Shown one piece after another: positions 50,705 through 58,960 of a DNA stretch of 64,000 bases. A program made the position numbers and the translations under genes. The notes beneath the pieces are model-generated. The model made no database searches. It was not told where the DNA came from and saw only the letters and a program-made list of their open reading frames with translations. Source of the DNA: Clostridiales bacterium. Its GTDB lineage: Bacteria > Bacillota > Clostridia > Christensenellales > Aristaeellaceae. Location: NCBI GenBank assembly GCA_012729115.1, contig JAAYDR010000023.1, positions 62,001 through 126,000 on the forward strand. Direction: 5' to 3'. Numbering within the stretch: the stretch's first letter is position 1; every line of letters starts with the position of its first letter.

Positions 50705-50748
50705 GATCGTAGTGAAGGGCCCAGGGCCCCTGCATGGGAGGAAAAGCA

Positions 50749-51723
50749 ATGGCAAATAAGCTGATGGTAGTCATTCCCTGCTATAACGAGGAGGAAGTGC
50801 TCCATGAAACCGCCGCCCGGATGACGGAAAAGATGGCCTCGCTGATCCGAAAGGGGTATTGTGACGAGGACAGCCGGGTGCTGTTCGTGGATGATGGCAG
50901 CAAGGACAGAACCTGGGAGCTCATCCAGGAGCTGCATGATAGGCAGCCCCTGTTTGAGGGCTTAAGGCTCAGCCGGAACCGGGGCCATCAAAACGCCCTG
51001 CTGGCCGGGCTGATGACCGCCAAGGCCCATTGCGATTTTTCCATCTCCATGGACGCGGATTTGCAGGACGACCTGGACGCCATGGACCGCTTCATCGAGG
51101 AGTACCGCAAGGGCTGCGACGTGGTTTATGGTGTGCGCAACAAGCGGGATACGGACACCTTCTTTAAAAGGCAGACCGCTCTGCTGTTTTACCGCCTGAT
51201 GAAGGGGCTGGGGGTGGACATTACCTTCAATCATGCCGACTACCGGTTGATGAGCCGCCGGGCCCTGGAAGGTCTTTCCCAGTTCCGGGAGGTAAACCTG
51301 TTTTTGCGGGGACTGGCTCCCCTTGTGGGCTACCAGAGCGGCTACGTTTACTATGACCGGGGAGAACGCTTTGCCGGGGAGAGCAAGTATCCTTTCAAAA
51401 AAATGCTGGCTTTTGCCATTGACGGCATCACCAGCTTTTCTGTAAAGCCCTTAAGACTGATTACCACTATCGGCCTGCTCATTTTTATCGTATCTCTCCT
51501 GATGCTGTTGTACACATTGGTGGCCTGGATTGCCGGCCGTACCGTCATCGGCTGGACGAGCACCCTGGCATCCATCTGGATGATCGGCGGTATCCAACTC
51601 CTTTCCCTGGGGGTCATCGGCGAGTACATCGGCAAAATATACAATGAAACCAAAAAGCGCCCCCGCTTTATCATTGACCGTTATTTAAACAGCGAAGGCG
51701 CAGACCCGGTGGTGGACGCGTAA
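50749..51723 (+). CDS. GT2 polyprenyl-phosphate glycosyltransferase (GtrB/DPM1-like)
   Basis: Membrane glycosyltransferase of 324 residues. MVVIPCYNEEEVL, LFVDDGSKDRTWELI and SISMDADLQDD (DxD) form the GT-A domain, which ends with DYRLMSRRALEGL and FLRGLAPLVGYQ. Two C-terminal helices (residues 235-300) anchor it. GtrB/YfdH relatives load a sugar onto undecaprenyl phosphate for surface polymers. ATG 50749 has GGGAGG seven bases upstream. Sugar unknown; polymer genes at 56.7-61.7 kb could use it. Confidence 0.88.
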   Translation: MANKLMVVIPCYNEEEVLHETAARMTEKMASLIRKGYCDEDSRVLFVDDGSKDRTWELIQELHDRQPLFEGLRLSRNRGHQNALLAGLMTAKAHCDFSISMDADLQDDLDAMDRFIEEYRKGCDVVYGVRNKRDTDTFFKRQTALLFYRLMKGLGVDITFNHADYRLMSRRALEGLSQFREVNLFLRGLAPLVGYQSGYVYYDRGERFAGESKYPFKKMLAFAIDGITSFSVKPLRLITTIGLLIFIVSLLMLLYTLVAWIAGRTVIGWTSTLASIWMIGGIQLLSLGVIGEYIGKIYNETKKRPRFIIDRYLNSEGADPVVDA

Positions 51724-51730
51724 CGGATTC

Positions 51731-52747
51731 CTATCCCTCCAGTTCGGGATCCAGACAGCGCAGGGAATCCCCAAGCTGATGGAGGAAAAGTTCCATGGCT
51801 TCCACCCGCCGCTCCTTGGTCAGGGAGAGGAACTCGTGCAGAAGGCCGGTGAGGCTCTGCCATCTCTCCGCATACAGAAAGTCCACTTCCTCCAGGCGCA
51901 TTTTGAGCAAATCCACCTGCACCCGCAGGCGGTCGGCTTCTTTGCGGGCATCTGCCTGCTTGGCATAGGCCTGGGAGGGCACATCGTCTGTCATGGTCAG
52001 GTCCTCCTCCATGTCCGCTCCCCGCAAATCCGTCAGGGTGATGGCAAGGTCGGGTGCGCCGTGTGACCCGCTCAGGAGGTCCAGGGCATTGTCCTTGTAT
52101 TTTGCAATGCCTCTCCCCCTGTCCGCAGACCGGTCCTGGATGCGGCTTTCCGCATCCTTGACGCGGCGCAAAAGTCCCAGCATCCGCTCCAGCAGCACCG
52201 GCAGCAGATCTTCCCCCATTTCCTCACTTAGCTGGGTAACCTCATCAAACAGCGTGCTGGTCTGATTGATGCCTTCTCCATAATGGCGCTGGTAGGCGAT
52301 GCGGGTGGGGCAGGGCTTGCCCTCCATCCGAAGTTCCTGGGCAATGGACTCCAACAGCTCCGGCTTGTTTTTCAGGATGGAGCGGTATTTGTTTTGGTAG
52401 CGAAGCATAAGAGCCCGGTCTCCCTCGGCCAGACGTGTGACACAGGCCCGGACGCTTTCCCCCTTGCCTCTGGCAATGAGCACATTGCGCAGCAGGGAAT
52501 GGAGTTCCTCCTGGGTGAAGGTGCGAAAAGGAGCCTTTCGTTGCTGCACTTCCGGCAGTTCCCGCATGCGGGCATAGTAAAAGTTGCGGATGCTGTTGGG
52601 CTTGCGCCGGAGGGCTTGGGATACGTCTGCGAAAACATCCCGCAGGGGACGCCCGCTTTGTGAAGCCTCTTGCACGGCATCAAACAGCATTCTAATTTCC
52701 TCATCTTGCCAGCCGCTGTGGGGATGTACCAAGGGGGTTTGCATCAT
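51731..52747 (-). CDS. RsfA-like SANT/Myb-type DNA-binding protein
   Basis: Protein of 338 residues. Residues 10-60 (GWQDEEIRMLFDAVQEASQSGRPLRDVFADVSQALRRKPNSIRNFYYARM) form a SANT/Myb-like helix-turn-helix as in RsfA, a prespore-specific regulator of B. subtilis. A second helical section follows at 75-150, and a coiled coil near 275-325 (QADARKEADRLRVQVDLLKMRLEEV) probably makes dimers. ATG 52747 has GGAGG eight bases upstream. It is convergent with the GT2 gene, eight bases away. Likely a sporulation transcription factor; the target genes are unknown. Confidence 0.7.
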   Translation of the reverse strand: MMQTPLVHPHSGWQDEEIRMLFDAVQEASQSGRPLRDVFADVSQALRRKPNSIRNFYYARMRELPEVQQRKAPFRTFTQEELHSLLRNVLIARGKGESVRACVTRLAEGDRALMLRYQNKYRSILKNKPELLESIAQELRMEGKPCPTRIAYQRHYGEGINQTSTLFDEVTQLSEEMGEDLLPVLLERMLGLLRRVKDAESRIQDRSADRGRGIAKYKDNALDLLSGSHGAPDLAITLTDLRGADMEEDLTMTDDVPSQAYAKQADARKEADRLRVQVDLLKMRLEEVDFLYAERWQSLTGLLHEFLSLTKERRVEAMELFLHQLGDSLRCLDPELEG

Positions 52748-52879
52748 ATCCATCGCCTCCGAAGGTTGTTTGCGTTGTTGTATGAGAATAGTATGGTGAT
52801 AAAACGGCGGTTTATACAGTCGGTTGAAACAGGATCAGGGAGGATGAGTGCTTGATGGGCAATGCGGGCATCGGTAAAC

Positions 52880-54067
52880 CTAGCGCAACCGCAGTAGGGT
52901 TTCTGCCGGGTCCACCTGGCGGGTAAAGCCGTCCAGGCAAAGAGCCTGCAACTCCTCCAAAGTGTGTTCAAAGGCGTTTGGAAACACCGGATTGTTTGCG
53001 TATAAGGTAGCTAAACCGGCATAGAGGGGATCGGTGGAATGTCCCTGGGGCAAGGTAGGCAGCAGACCATAGGGAGTCAGTGCTTCCCGGGCTTCCTGGG
53101 AAAAGAGATGCTTAAGGAAAGCCCGGGCAGGTTCGCTGTCCCGGCACAGGCCCAGGAGCAGCAGGTTGTCGCCGGCAGCCGGGGTCATGGGAAAGGGAAC
53201 AAGAGCCTCCCCGGCTGCAATGGCTTTTTGGCAGGCGCTCAGGGAAAGGACTTGGACATTGGGCAGGGGAGTAGCCTGGGGTTTCCCCCCCAACAGCCGG
53301 GTACGGGATTGGGGCGGGGTGGGGGAGGGCGTGGAGTTGATCCTCCCCTGGTTGGCAAGATTGTTGACGAAGGCAGTCCTGAGGCTTGCCGGGCACATGG
53401 ATAATAGCTGCTGCAGCGCCATTCCCTTAGGAGGGACCAGCACGCCGGGCTTTATGAGGTCCTCCCAGGATATGGCCGATGCATCGGGTAAAAACGGGGG
53501 GGTTTCCACGCCGGATCCTCCCCCGCCTCCCGGAGGAGGGGTTCCCAGGTGAAAGAGGGAGCTTTGGGTGGGCTCAAGGGAGGGGACCGCCTGAGAAGGC
53601 AGCAGGGCGGAAGGGACCGCCAGTACGCTGGGAGCCAGCCACAGCGGCAGGGCATATTGGATCATGGCGCTTTGGCCCGCCAGCAGCATCGCAGGGGACA
53701 GGCCCATATCTGCGGACAGGGGAAGGAGTATCCGGCTGGGCTGGCCGAAGGCCCCAGGTCCAAAGAGAAGCACGTCGGGCAGCACAGCCTCCGGAGCAGT
53801 GAGTTCAATGGCGTCGGCCTTGCGCAGGAATACCCGCACACCCGGCTTTTCTTTTTCAAAAAGGGCGATCTGCCTGGAGAGATAGCTTCCGGATACGGTG
53901 GGATCGCTAAGAATCCAAAGGATCAAAGGCTGGGTCTTGGCAGGGCGCAGGTGTTCCGCCATCCTCTGTCCATCCTGCCTGGGAAGGCTGCCCGGCAGGG
54001 AGGGCAGGGCAATTAGCAGTGCTGCCGTCAGCAACAGACAACAAAGGGCGGAGGTTCTTCGATTCAC
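52880..54067 (-). CDS. Secreted solute-binding-like protein with low-complexity insert
   Basis: Exported protein of 395 residues. GTG 54067 has AAAGGAGG seven bases upstream and begins a signal peptide (TSALCCLLLTAALLIALPSLPGS). Strands such as PLILWILSDPTVSGSYLSRQIALFEKEKPGVRVFLRKADA and PDVLLFGPGAF match the first lobe of family-1 solute-binding proteins. PSLEPTQSSLFH through a Gly-rich run (residues 200-225) and another Pro/Thr stretch near 270-290 interrupt the fold. The C-terminal lobe has ALVPFPMTPAAGDNLLLLGLC. No transporter genes adjoin. Substrate unknown. Confidence 0.65.
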   Translation of the reverse strand: MNRRTSALCCLLLTAALLIALPSLPGSLPRQDGQRMAEHLRPAKTQPLILWILSDPTVSGSYLSRQIALFEKEKPGVRVFLRKADAIELTAPEAVLPDVLLFGPGAFGQPSRILLPLSADMGLSPAMLLAGQSAMIQYALPLWLAPSVLAVPSALLPSQAVPSLEPTQSSLFHLGTPPPGGGGGSGVETPPFLPDASAISWEDLIKPGVLVPPKGMALQQLLSMCPASLRTAFVNNLANQGRINSTPSPTPPQSRTRLLGGKPQATPLPNVQVLSLSACQKAIAAGEALVPFPMTPAAGDNLLLLGLCRDSEPARAFLKHLFSQEAREALTPYGLLPTLPQGHSTDPLYAGLATLYANNPVFPNAFEHTLEELQALCLDGFTRQVDPAETLLRLR

Positions 54068-54158
54068 CTCTGAGCCTCCTTTCCGGGAAAGTATGAAAGA
54101 AGGAGCCTCCTCGCGATACCAAAGGCTATGCAGGGGGTATGGAGGACTTGCTTTTGGT

Positions 54159-54187
54159 TTGCAAAGAATGGTAAATTCCACTATAAT
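54159..54187 (+). promoter_or_regulatory. Phosphoglucomutase promoter
   Basis: TTGCAA (54159-54164), 17 bases, TATAAT (54182-54187), 62 bases before ATG 54250. Confidence 0.75.
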
Positions 54188-54249
54188 GAAAAAATGGATG
54201 GTCATCGGGGAAGGCTGCCATCGCAAGGGATGCGGAAAGGGGCTTATCT

Positions 54250-55983
54250 ATGAGTTACCGGCAGAATTACGAGGCATGGCTCAGAGATTTCTCGCAGGAC
54301 ACGGACACCCGGGCTGAACTCATCTCCATTGCCAATGATGAAAAAGAAATCGAAGAACGCTTTTATAAGGATTTGAGTTTTGGCACCGCGGGCATGCGCG
54401 GGCTCTTGGGAGCGGGCATGAACCGTATGAACGTTTATACGGTGCGCCGGGCTACCCAGGGTTTGGCTGATTTCCTCAGGGCCGATCCGGGGCGGGCGGA
54501 GCAGGGTGTGGTGATCGCCTACGACAGCCGCCGCATGAGCCCGGAATTTGCCAGGGAAACAGCCCTGGTGTTGTGCGCCAACGGAATTCCGGCCTATCTG
54601 TTTGATGCCCTGCGGCCTGTGGCTCTGCTTTCCTTCGGTGTTCGGTATTTGAAAGCCGCGGCCGGCGTGGTGATCACCGCCAGCCACAACCCGCCTGAGC
54701 ACAACGGATACAAGGTCTACGGGGAGGATGGCGCGCAGATCGGACCGGAGACGGCCGACGCCGTGACCGCCGCCATCAAGGCCCTGGGCTTTGGGGACGC
54801 GAAAAGGATGACGGAGGCTGAAGCCCTTGAAAAGGGCTTGCTGCGCCTGATTGGAAACAGGGACGTTGACGACGAGTACATGCGCCGGGTCAAAACGCTG
54901 TCCATCCATCCGGAAACCGTGAGGGAAGCGGGCAAGGATCTGAAAATTGTGTACACGCCTTTGCACGGGAGCGGCAATGTGCCTGTGCGCAGGATTTTGA
55001 AGGAGATCGGCGTTACCAATGTAAGCGTGGTGAAGGAACAGGAAGCCCCGGATCCAAACTTTTCCACCATACGTGTTCCCAACCCGGAGGACCCTGCTGC
55101 CTTTACACTCGCGATCCGGCTTGCCAAGGAAGTGGGTGCGGACGTTATCTTCGGCACCGATCCGGACTGTGACCGACTGGGGGTGGCTGTGAGGGACAAG
55201 AGCGGCCAGTTCCGGCTGCTCACCGGCAACCAGATTGGCTGCCTCATGCTTTATTACATCATAAGCGGAAAACAGGCACAGGGAACCTTGCCTGGAAACG
55301 GTGCCGTGGTCAAGAGCATCGTGTCCACGGAGCTGGCCCGGGCCATCTGTGGTCATTTTGGAGTAGCCCTTTATGACACTCTGACCGGTTTCAAATTTAT
55401 CGGGGAGAAAATTCAGCAGTTTGAAGATACAGGGGAGCATACCTTCCTTTTCGGTTTTGAGGAGAGCTACGGATATTTGAGCAGCACCTTTGTCCGTGAC
55501 AAGGACGGGGTCAACGCTTCCCTGCTCATAGCGGAGGCCGCCGCTTACTATGGCACTCAGGGCAAGACTCTTTGGGATGTGATGGAGGAAATCTTCCGGA
55601 AGTTTGGCTACTATCTGGAATATGTGGAATCCACTACATTGCCCGGGATTGACGGTCTGAAGGTCATGGGCGAGATTATGGCCCGCATCCGTAAGTCTCC
55701 CCCCAGGGAGATCGGCGGGGTGAAGGTCAAGCGAGTGCTGGATTTTATGGCGGGCACGGATACGGAAATGGACAGCGGCAAGGTGGCCGGTTTGGACTAT
55801 CCCCACAGCGACGTGCTGTATTTTGCCATGGAGGGCGGGCATTTTGTCTGTGTACGGCCCAGCGGCACGGAACCCAAGATCAAGCTCTATTTAAATGTAA
55901 ATGCCGGGACAGAGCATGAGGCAAAAGAGATGCTGGACCTTCTCAAAGAGGATGCGGAGAACTTGCTGCGGGCGGAGGACTGA
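54250..55983 (+). CDS. pgcA: Phosphoglucomutase/phosphomannomutase (PgcA-like)
   Basis: Alpha-D-phosphohexomutase of 577 residues, the length of Bacillus PgcA. FGTAGMRGLLGAGMNRMN is the N-terminal signature, VVITASHNPPEHNGYKVY holds the phosphoserine, FGTDPDCDRLGVAV the metal site, FGFEESYGYL the sugar-binding loop and VRPSGTEPKIKLY the phosphate-binding loop. It interconverts glucose-1- and glucose-6-phosphate, linking glgP with glycolysis and supplying glucose-1-phosphate for UDP-glucose and surface polymers. AAAGGGG precedes ATG 54250. A strong terminator follows. Confidence 0.95.
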   Translation: MSYRQNYEAWLRDFSQDTDTRAELISIANDEKEIEERFYKDLSFGTAGMRGLLGAGMNRMNVYTVRRATQGLADFLRADPGRAEQGVVIAYDSRRMSPEFARETALVLCANGIPAYLFDALRPVALLSFGVRYLKAAAGVVITASHNPPEHNGYKVYGEDGAQIGPETADAVTAAIKALGFGDAKRMTEAEALEKGLLRLIGNRDVDDEYMRRVKTLSIHPETVREAGKDLKIVYTPLHGSGNVPVRRILKEIGVTNVSVVKEQEAPDPNFSTIRVPNPEDPAAFTLAIRLAKEVGADVIFGTDPDCDRLGVAVRDKSGQFRLLTGNQIGCLMLYYIISGKQAQGTLPGNGAVVKSIVSTELARAICGHFGVALYDTLTGFKFIGEKIQQFEDTGEHTFLFGFEESYGYLSSTFVRDKDGVNASLLIAEAAAYYGTQGKTLWDVMEEIFRKFGYYLEYVESTTLPGIDGLKVMGEIMARIRKSPPREIGGVKVKRVLDFMAGTDTEMDSGKVAGLDYPHSDVLYFAMEGGHFVCVRPSGTEPKIKLYLNVNAGTEHEAKEMLDLLKEDAENLLRAED

Positions 55984-55987
55984 CGGC

Positions 55988-56030
55988 CAAAAATAAAGCG
56001 GGGCTGCCGCGTCTTGCGGCAGCCCCGCTG
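55988..56030. terminator. Bidirectional terminator of pgcA and hsp20
   Basis: Perfect 14-bp stem AGCGGGGCTGCCGC / GCGGCAGCCCCGCT with GTCTT loop. On the minus strand TTTATTTTT follows, which fits termination of hsp20. Confidence 0.9.
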
Positions 56031-56071
56031 TTTCAAAGGGTTCCATTCCCTTCCCTCCCTGGGCTTTTGCC

Positions 56072-56497
56072 TTAGTCGATGTCGATCTTTCGGGCCTTGG
56101 GTTTGTCCTCGGCTTTCAGCTTGGGCAGATTTACGGACAGTACGCCGTTTTCATAGTTCGCGGTGATGGCGGAGGTGTCGATGCCCTCCATGTTGAAGTT
56201 GCGGGCCATGGAGCCGCTGCGGCGCTCGCAATGCAGATAGCCGTCGCGCTGCTCCTTTTTCTCCTCATTCATCTCAGTGCTGATGGTCAGCACCTCGTCT
56301 TCCACGGATAGGTTGATCTTGTCTTTGGGGATGCCGGGCAGTTCCGCCTCCAGTAGGTAGCCATTCTCAACTTCCTTCACATCCACCCGAAAAGCGGGGG
56401 AACCGAAGAGGTCGGTCAGGTCAAAGAACGAACGGATGAAGCTGCTGTCGATGGGGCGATATAGCGTGCGGTTGACATAGGGCATGAGAGAATACAT
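56072..56497 (-). CDS. Hsp20/alpha-crystallin small heat shock protein
   Basis: ATP-independent chaperone of 141 residues. The N-terminal arm is short; the crystallin domain (FRVDVKEVENGYLLEAELPGIPKDKINLSVEDEVLTIST) spans residues 35-125, with YENGVLSVNLPK as the final strand motif. The C-terminal extension ends in RKIDID, close to the I-x-I motif that joins oligomers. AAAGGAGG lies seven bases before the ATG. The promoter at 56587-56615 looks housekeeping-like; no CIRCE element is seen. Confidence 0.94.
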   Translation of the reverse strand: MYSLMPYVNRTLYRPIDSSFIRSFFDLTDLFGSPAFRVDVKEVENGYLLEAELPGIPKDKINLSVEDEVLTISTEMNEEKKEQRDGYLHCERRSGSMARNFNMEGIDTSAITANYENGVLSVNLPKLKAEDKPKARKIDID

Positions 56498-56586
56498 GTT
56501 ACATCCTCCTTTGGGAGGCGGCCAAGCCGCCGGATTAATGTTCTGGGGGAAGGCTTCTCAGGGGGGGAAGCATCTTCCGTGGTTAA

Positions 56587-56615
56587 AGGATAACAAATAG
56601 GTCAAAGATAGTCAA
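56587..56615 (-). promoter_or_regulatory. hsp20 promoter
   Basis: Minus-strand TTGACT (56610-56615) and TATCCT (56587-56592), 17 bases apart. A second TTGACC lies 10 bases inside the spacer, so an overlapping promoter is possible. Confidence 0.55.
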
Positions 56616-56655
56616 AGAGAAAAAACGTATAAAATAGTCAGGAAAGGTCAGAAAC

Positions 56656-56688
56656 AGAAAGAGAGAGCTATTAATTCCCTCTCTTTCT
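56656..56688 (-). terminator. Weak inverted repeat after the HAD gene
   Basis: Ten-bp stem AGAAAGAGAG / CTCTCTTTCT with a 13-base loop, 45 bases after the end of the minus-strand operon. The T run that follows is short, so its termination role is uncertain. Confidence 0.35.
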
Positions 56689-56733
56689 CACGATTGCTTC
56701 TTTTTTCTTTCGTTTTGAACGTTTTTAGTTACT

Positions 56734-57357
56734 TTATCCCCTGGGCTCAGGAAGGGCCGCCAAAAAAGCATTCAAACGTTCCGGGTCTCCGTCCTGGAAA
56801 CAATATCCGGCCATTCCCACCCTTTGAGCCCCCTCAATGTTTGCCTGCCGGTCATCGATGAAAAGGCATTCTTCCGGTTTCAGGGCGAATTTCTGACAAA
56901 AGCGCTGATAAATGTCCGGATCGGGCTTGAGCAGCCGTTCCTCTGCAGACAGCAGGGCGCCCTGAAAATTCTCCAGGCCGGGGATGAGGTGGCAAAAGCG
57001 ATAGTAACGGCAGGATGTGTTGGAAAGCAGATACAGGGGGAAGCGCCTCTGCAGCAGGTTTTGGATTACACCCTCCATCTTTGGGATGGGGGTGAGGGCA
57101 TCTATGTGATATTCGCGAAAGATAAGAGCGGCCTTATCCTTTTGGGCCTGGGTCGCAAGGAGCGCCTGGATAATAGCCACCATTTCGTCGTCCGAAACCA
57201 TGCCGCCGTCATATTCCCGCTCCCACTGGGGAATCTGAAAAATGGCCTTTAAATAGAACTGAGCCTCCTCCGGGCTGTCCGTCAGGCGAAGGCAGGTGGT
57301 GAGGGGATGGTAGTGCAGCAGCACGCCGCCCATGTCAAATACGATGTTGTGAATCAT
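56734..57357 (-). CDS. HAD family hydrolase
   Basis: Phosphatase-fold protein of 207 residues. IVFDMGGVLLHY is motif I, although the second Asp of DxD is Gly as in the YihX/epoxide-hydrolase-N-like group. LYLLSNTSCRYY is motif II, and LLKPDPDIYQRFCQ with CLFIDDRQANIEGAQRVGM give motifs III and IV. Its start lies inside the end of the flippase gene (23-base overlap), making it the last gene of the operon. Substrate may be a sugar phosphate; not known. Confidence 0.85.
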   Translation of the reverse strand: MIHNIVFDMGGVLLHYHPLTTCLRLTDSPEEAQFYLKAIFQIPQWEREYDGGMVSDDEMVAIIQALLATQAQKDKAALIFREYHIDALTPIPKMEGVIQNLLQRRFPLYLLSNTSCRYYRFCHLIPGLENFQGALLSAEERLLKPDPDIYQRFCQKFALKPEECLFIDDRQANIEGAQRVGMAGYCFQDGDPERLNAFLAALPEPRG

Positions 57358-58960
57358 GAATACCTCCTACGTGTTTTCTCCAGGATTGCCATAGGCCCAG
57401 GGCTTTTTCCCTCAGATAGGTGTACTCCGGTTTTCCGTGGAACACGCACCAAAAGAGGGCGTTGGGTACAGTCAGGCACAAAAGCAGCATAGCGGTCAAG
57501 CCGCCCAGGGTGAATGCGGGAAAGAGCCAGCCCTGCAAAGCTTTCAGCGTTCCGCCGCATAGGGTTGACAGCAGCAGGATCAGACAGGTTTGCCCGAAGT
57601 ATCCCTTCACCCCGGTCTGAAGGGCATAGTGATGTACCATCCACGGGTCAAACCACCAGGTGGTCAGCAGGCGGCTGACGATGGTGGCGGCAAGCACCCC
57701 GGAGATGCCCCAGGAATGCACCCACCATAAGCTCAGCAGGATGTTGAGTCCGGCGGAGAAAACAGGGCGGAACCGTCCCTGCCAGAAAAGACCGCAGGCA
57801 TCCTTGTGCATGATGGTGTTTTCCAATAGCCCGCTGGTAAGAAAGTTCATCGCGATGATCAGCACCACGGATGGATCGGCAAACACGCGGTCCGCCCCGA
57901 AGAACAGCGCAACAAAGGGATCCAGCAGCACATACAGGCACACCGCCCCAAAGCCGTACAGCCAGCCATCCAGAAGGTTGATGGAGCGGAAGATGAACCG
58001 GCGGTGGGGAAGATCCCCGGTGACATGAAGATTGCCAACGCTGGCGGTGAAACTCTGGAAGATCAAAGAAAAGATCGTGGTTACAGCGGTGATCACAAAG
58101 AGATAATTGCTGTAGATGCCCAGAATGGTAAAGCCGATGAATTTGCCCAGCACCAGGCTGTCGGTGGCGGTGAGCATGGTACCGCTGAGACGGTACAGGC
58201 TGAGGCCAAACAGGTTTTTGAAGATTGATTTTCTATCGCTCCTGGGAAGGCTGACCTGGTCATCCTCCTCAGGCAGGAGATGGGACAGCCGTTTCAGATA
58301 GGGATAGTCCCGGTTCGCACTGGCTGCGGTCAGCAGATTTTTCAGGAGCACGGCCGGGGCGTATAAGGCCACATAGGCGTAGTAGTTGTGCCAGAGGACC
58401 AGGACCAGGATTTGGAGGGTGGAGGAGCAGAGGGACACGATCAGGGAAATGACATGGATGCGGGACTGACGCTGGTCGGCGGTATAGACAGCGGACTTGT
58501 AGCCCCAGAACCAGTAGCTGAAAACGGACTGGGCCAGGAACATCAGATAGACAATGCGCAGGTCAACCAAATCCGTCTGTTTGTTGATCAGCACAGGTAA
58601 AAAGGGCAGCAGCAGCAACCCCAGTCCCAGCACCACAAGGCCCACATACCGGTAGGCCCTGTGCAGAAGACGGAGGGTGGCCCGGATGCGCGGGGTGTCA
58701 CCCTGGGCAAGGGGCTTGTACAGGCTGACCACCAGCGCGGTGCCGATGCCCAGTTCACTGATGCCTAAAATGGAAAGAATATTGGAAAACCAGCCGGAGA
58801 TGCCCTGGTAGTCTACGCTGAGGGCACGCACAAAAAACAGGCGGACCACAAAGGCCATCAGTATGGTGAGGATCTGGCACAGGGTGCCAACCAGGGCATT
58901 GCGCGCGCTGTGATGGGTGCGGGAGGGCATCCCGGCGGGGCTTAAGGCGTTCTCGTTCAT
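57335..58960 (-). CDS. Polysaccharide flippase (Wzx/MVF-like)
   Basis: Integral membrane protein of 541 residues with about 12-14 hydrophobic helices. The N-terminal RNALVGTLCQILTILMAFVVRLFFVRALSVDYQGISGWFSNILSILGISELGIGTALV is typical of lipid-linked oligosaccharide flippases; the middle SIFKNLFGLSLYRLSGTMLTATDSLVLGKFIG begins the second half. Start overlaps the end of the upstream CDP-glycerol gene by four bases (ATGA). It would move a lipid-linked unit made by this operon across the membrane. Confidence 0.83.
   Translation of the reverse strand: MNENALSPAGMPSRTHHSARNALVGTLCQILTILMAFVVRLFFVRALSVDYQGISGWFSNILSILGISELGIGTALVVSLYKPLAQGDTPRIRATLRLLHRAYRYVGLVVLGLGLLLLPFLPVLINKQTDLVDLRIVYLMFLAQSVFSYWFWGYKSAVYTADQRQSRIHVISLIVSLCSSTLQILVLVLWHNYYAYVALYAPAVLLKNLLTAASANRDYPYLKRLSHLLPEEDDQVSLPRSDRKSIFKNLFGLSLYRLSGTMLTATDSLVLGKFIGFTILGIYSNYLFVITAVTTIFSLIFQSFTASVGNLHVTGDLPHRRFIFRSINLLDGWLYGFGAVCLYVLLDPFVALFFGADRVFADPSVVLIIAMNFLTSGLLENTIMHKDACGLFWQGRFRPVFSAGLNILLSLWWVHSWGISGVLAATIVSRLLTTWWFDPWMVHHYALQTGVKGYFGQTCLILLLSTLCGGTLKALQGWLFPAFTLGGLTAMLLLCLTVPNALFWCVFHGKPEYTYLREKALGLWQSWRKHVGGIHDSQHRI

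Noticed and set aside
54244-55842. Minus-strand open frame opposite the phosphoglucomutase
   Set aside because: Antisense shadow of a clear enzyme with all motifs; no start site or promoter of its own.
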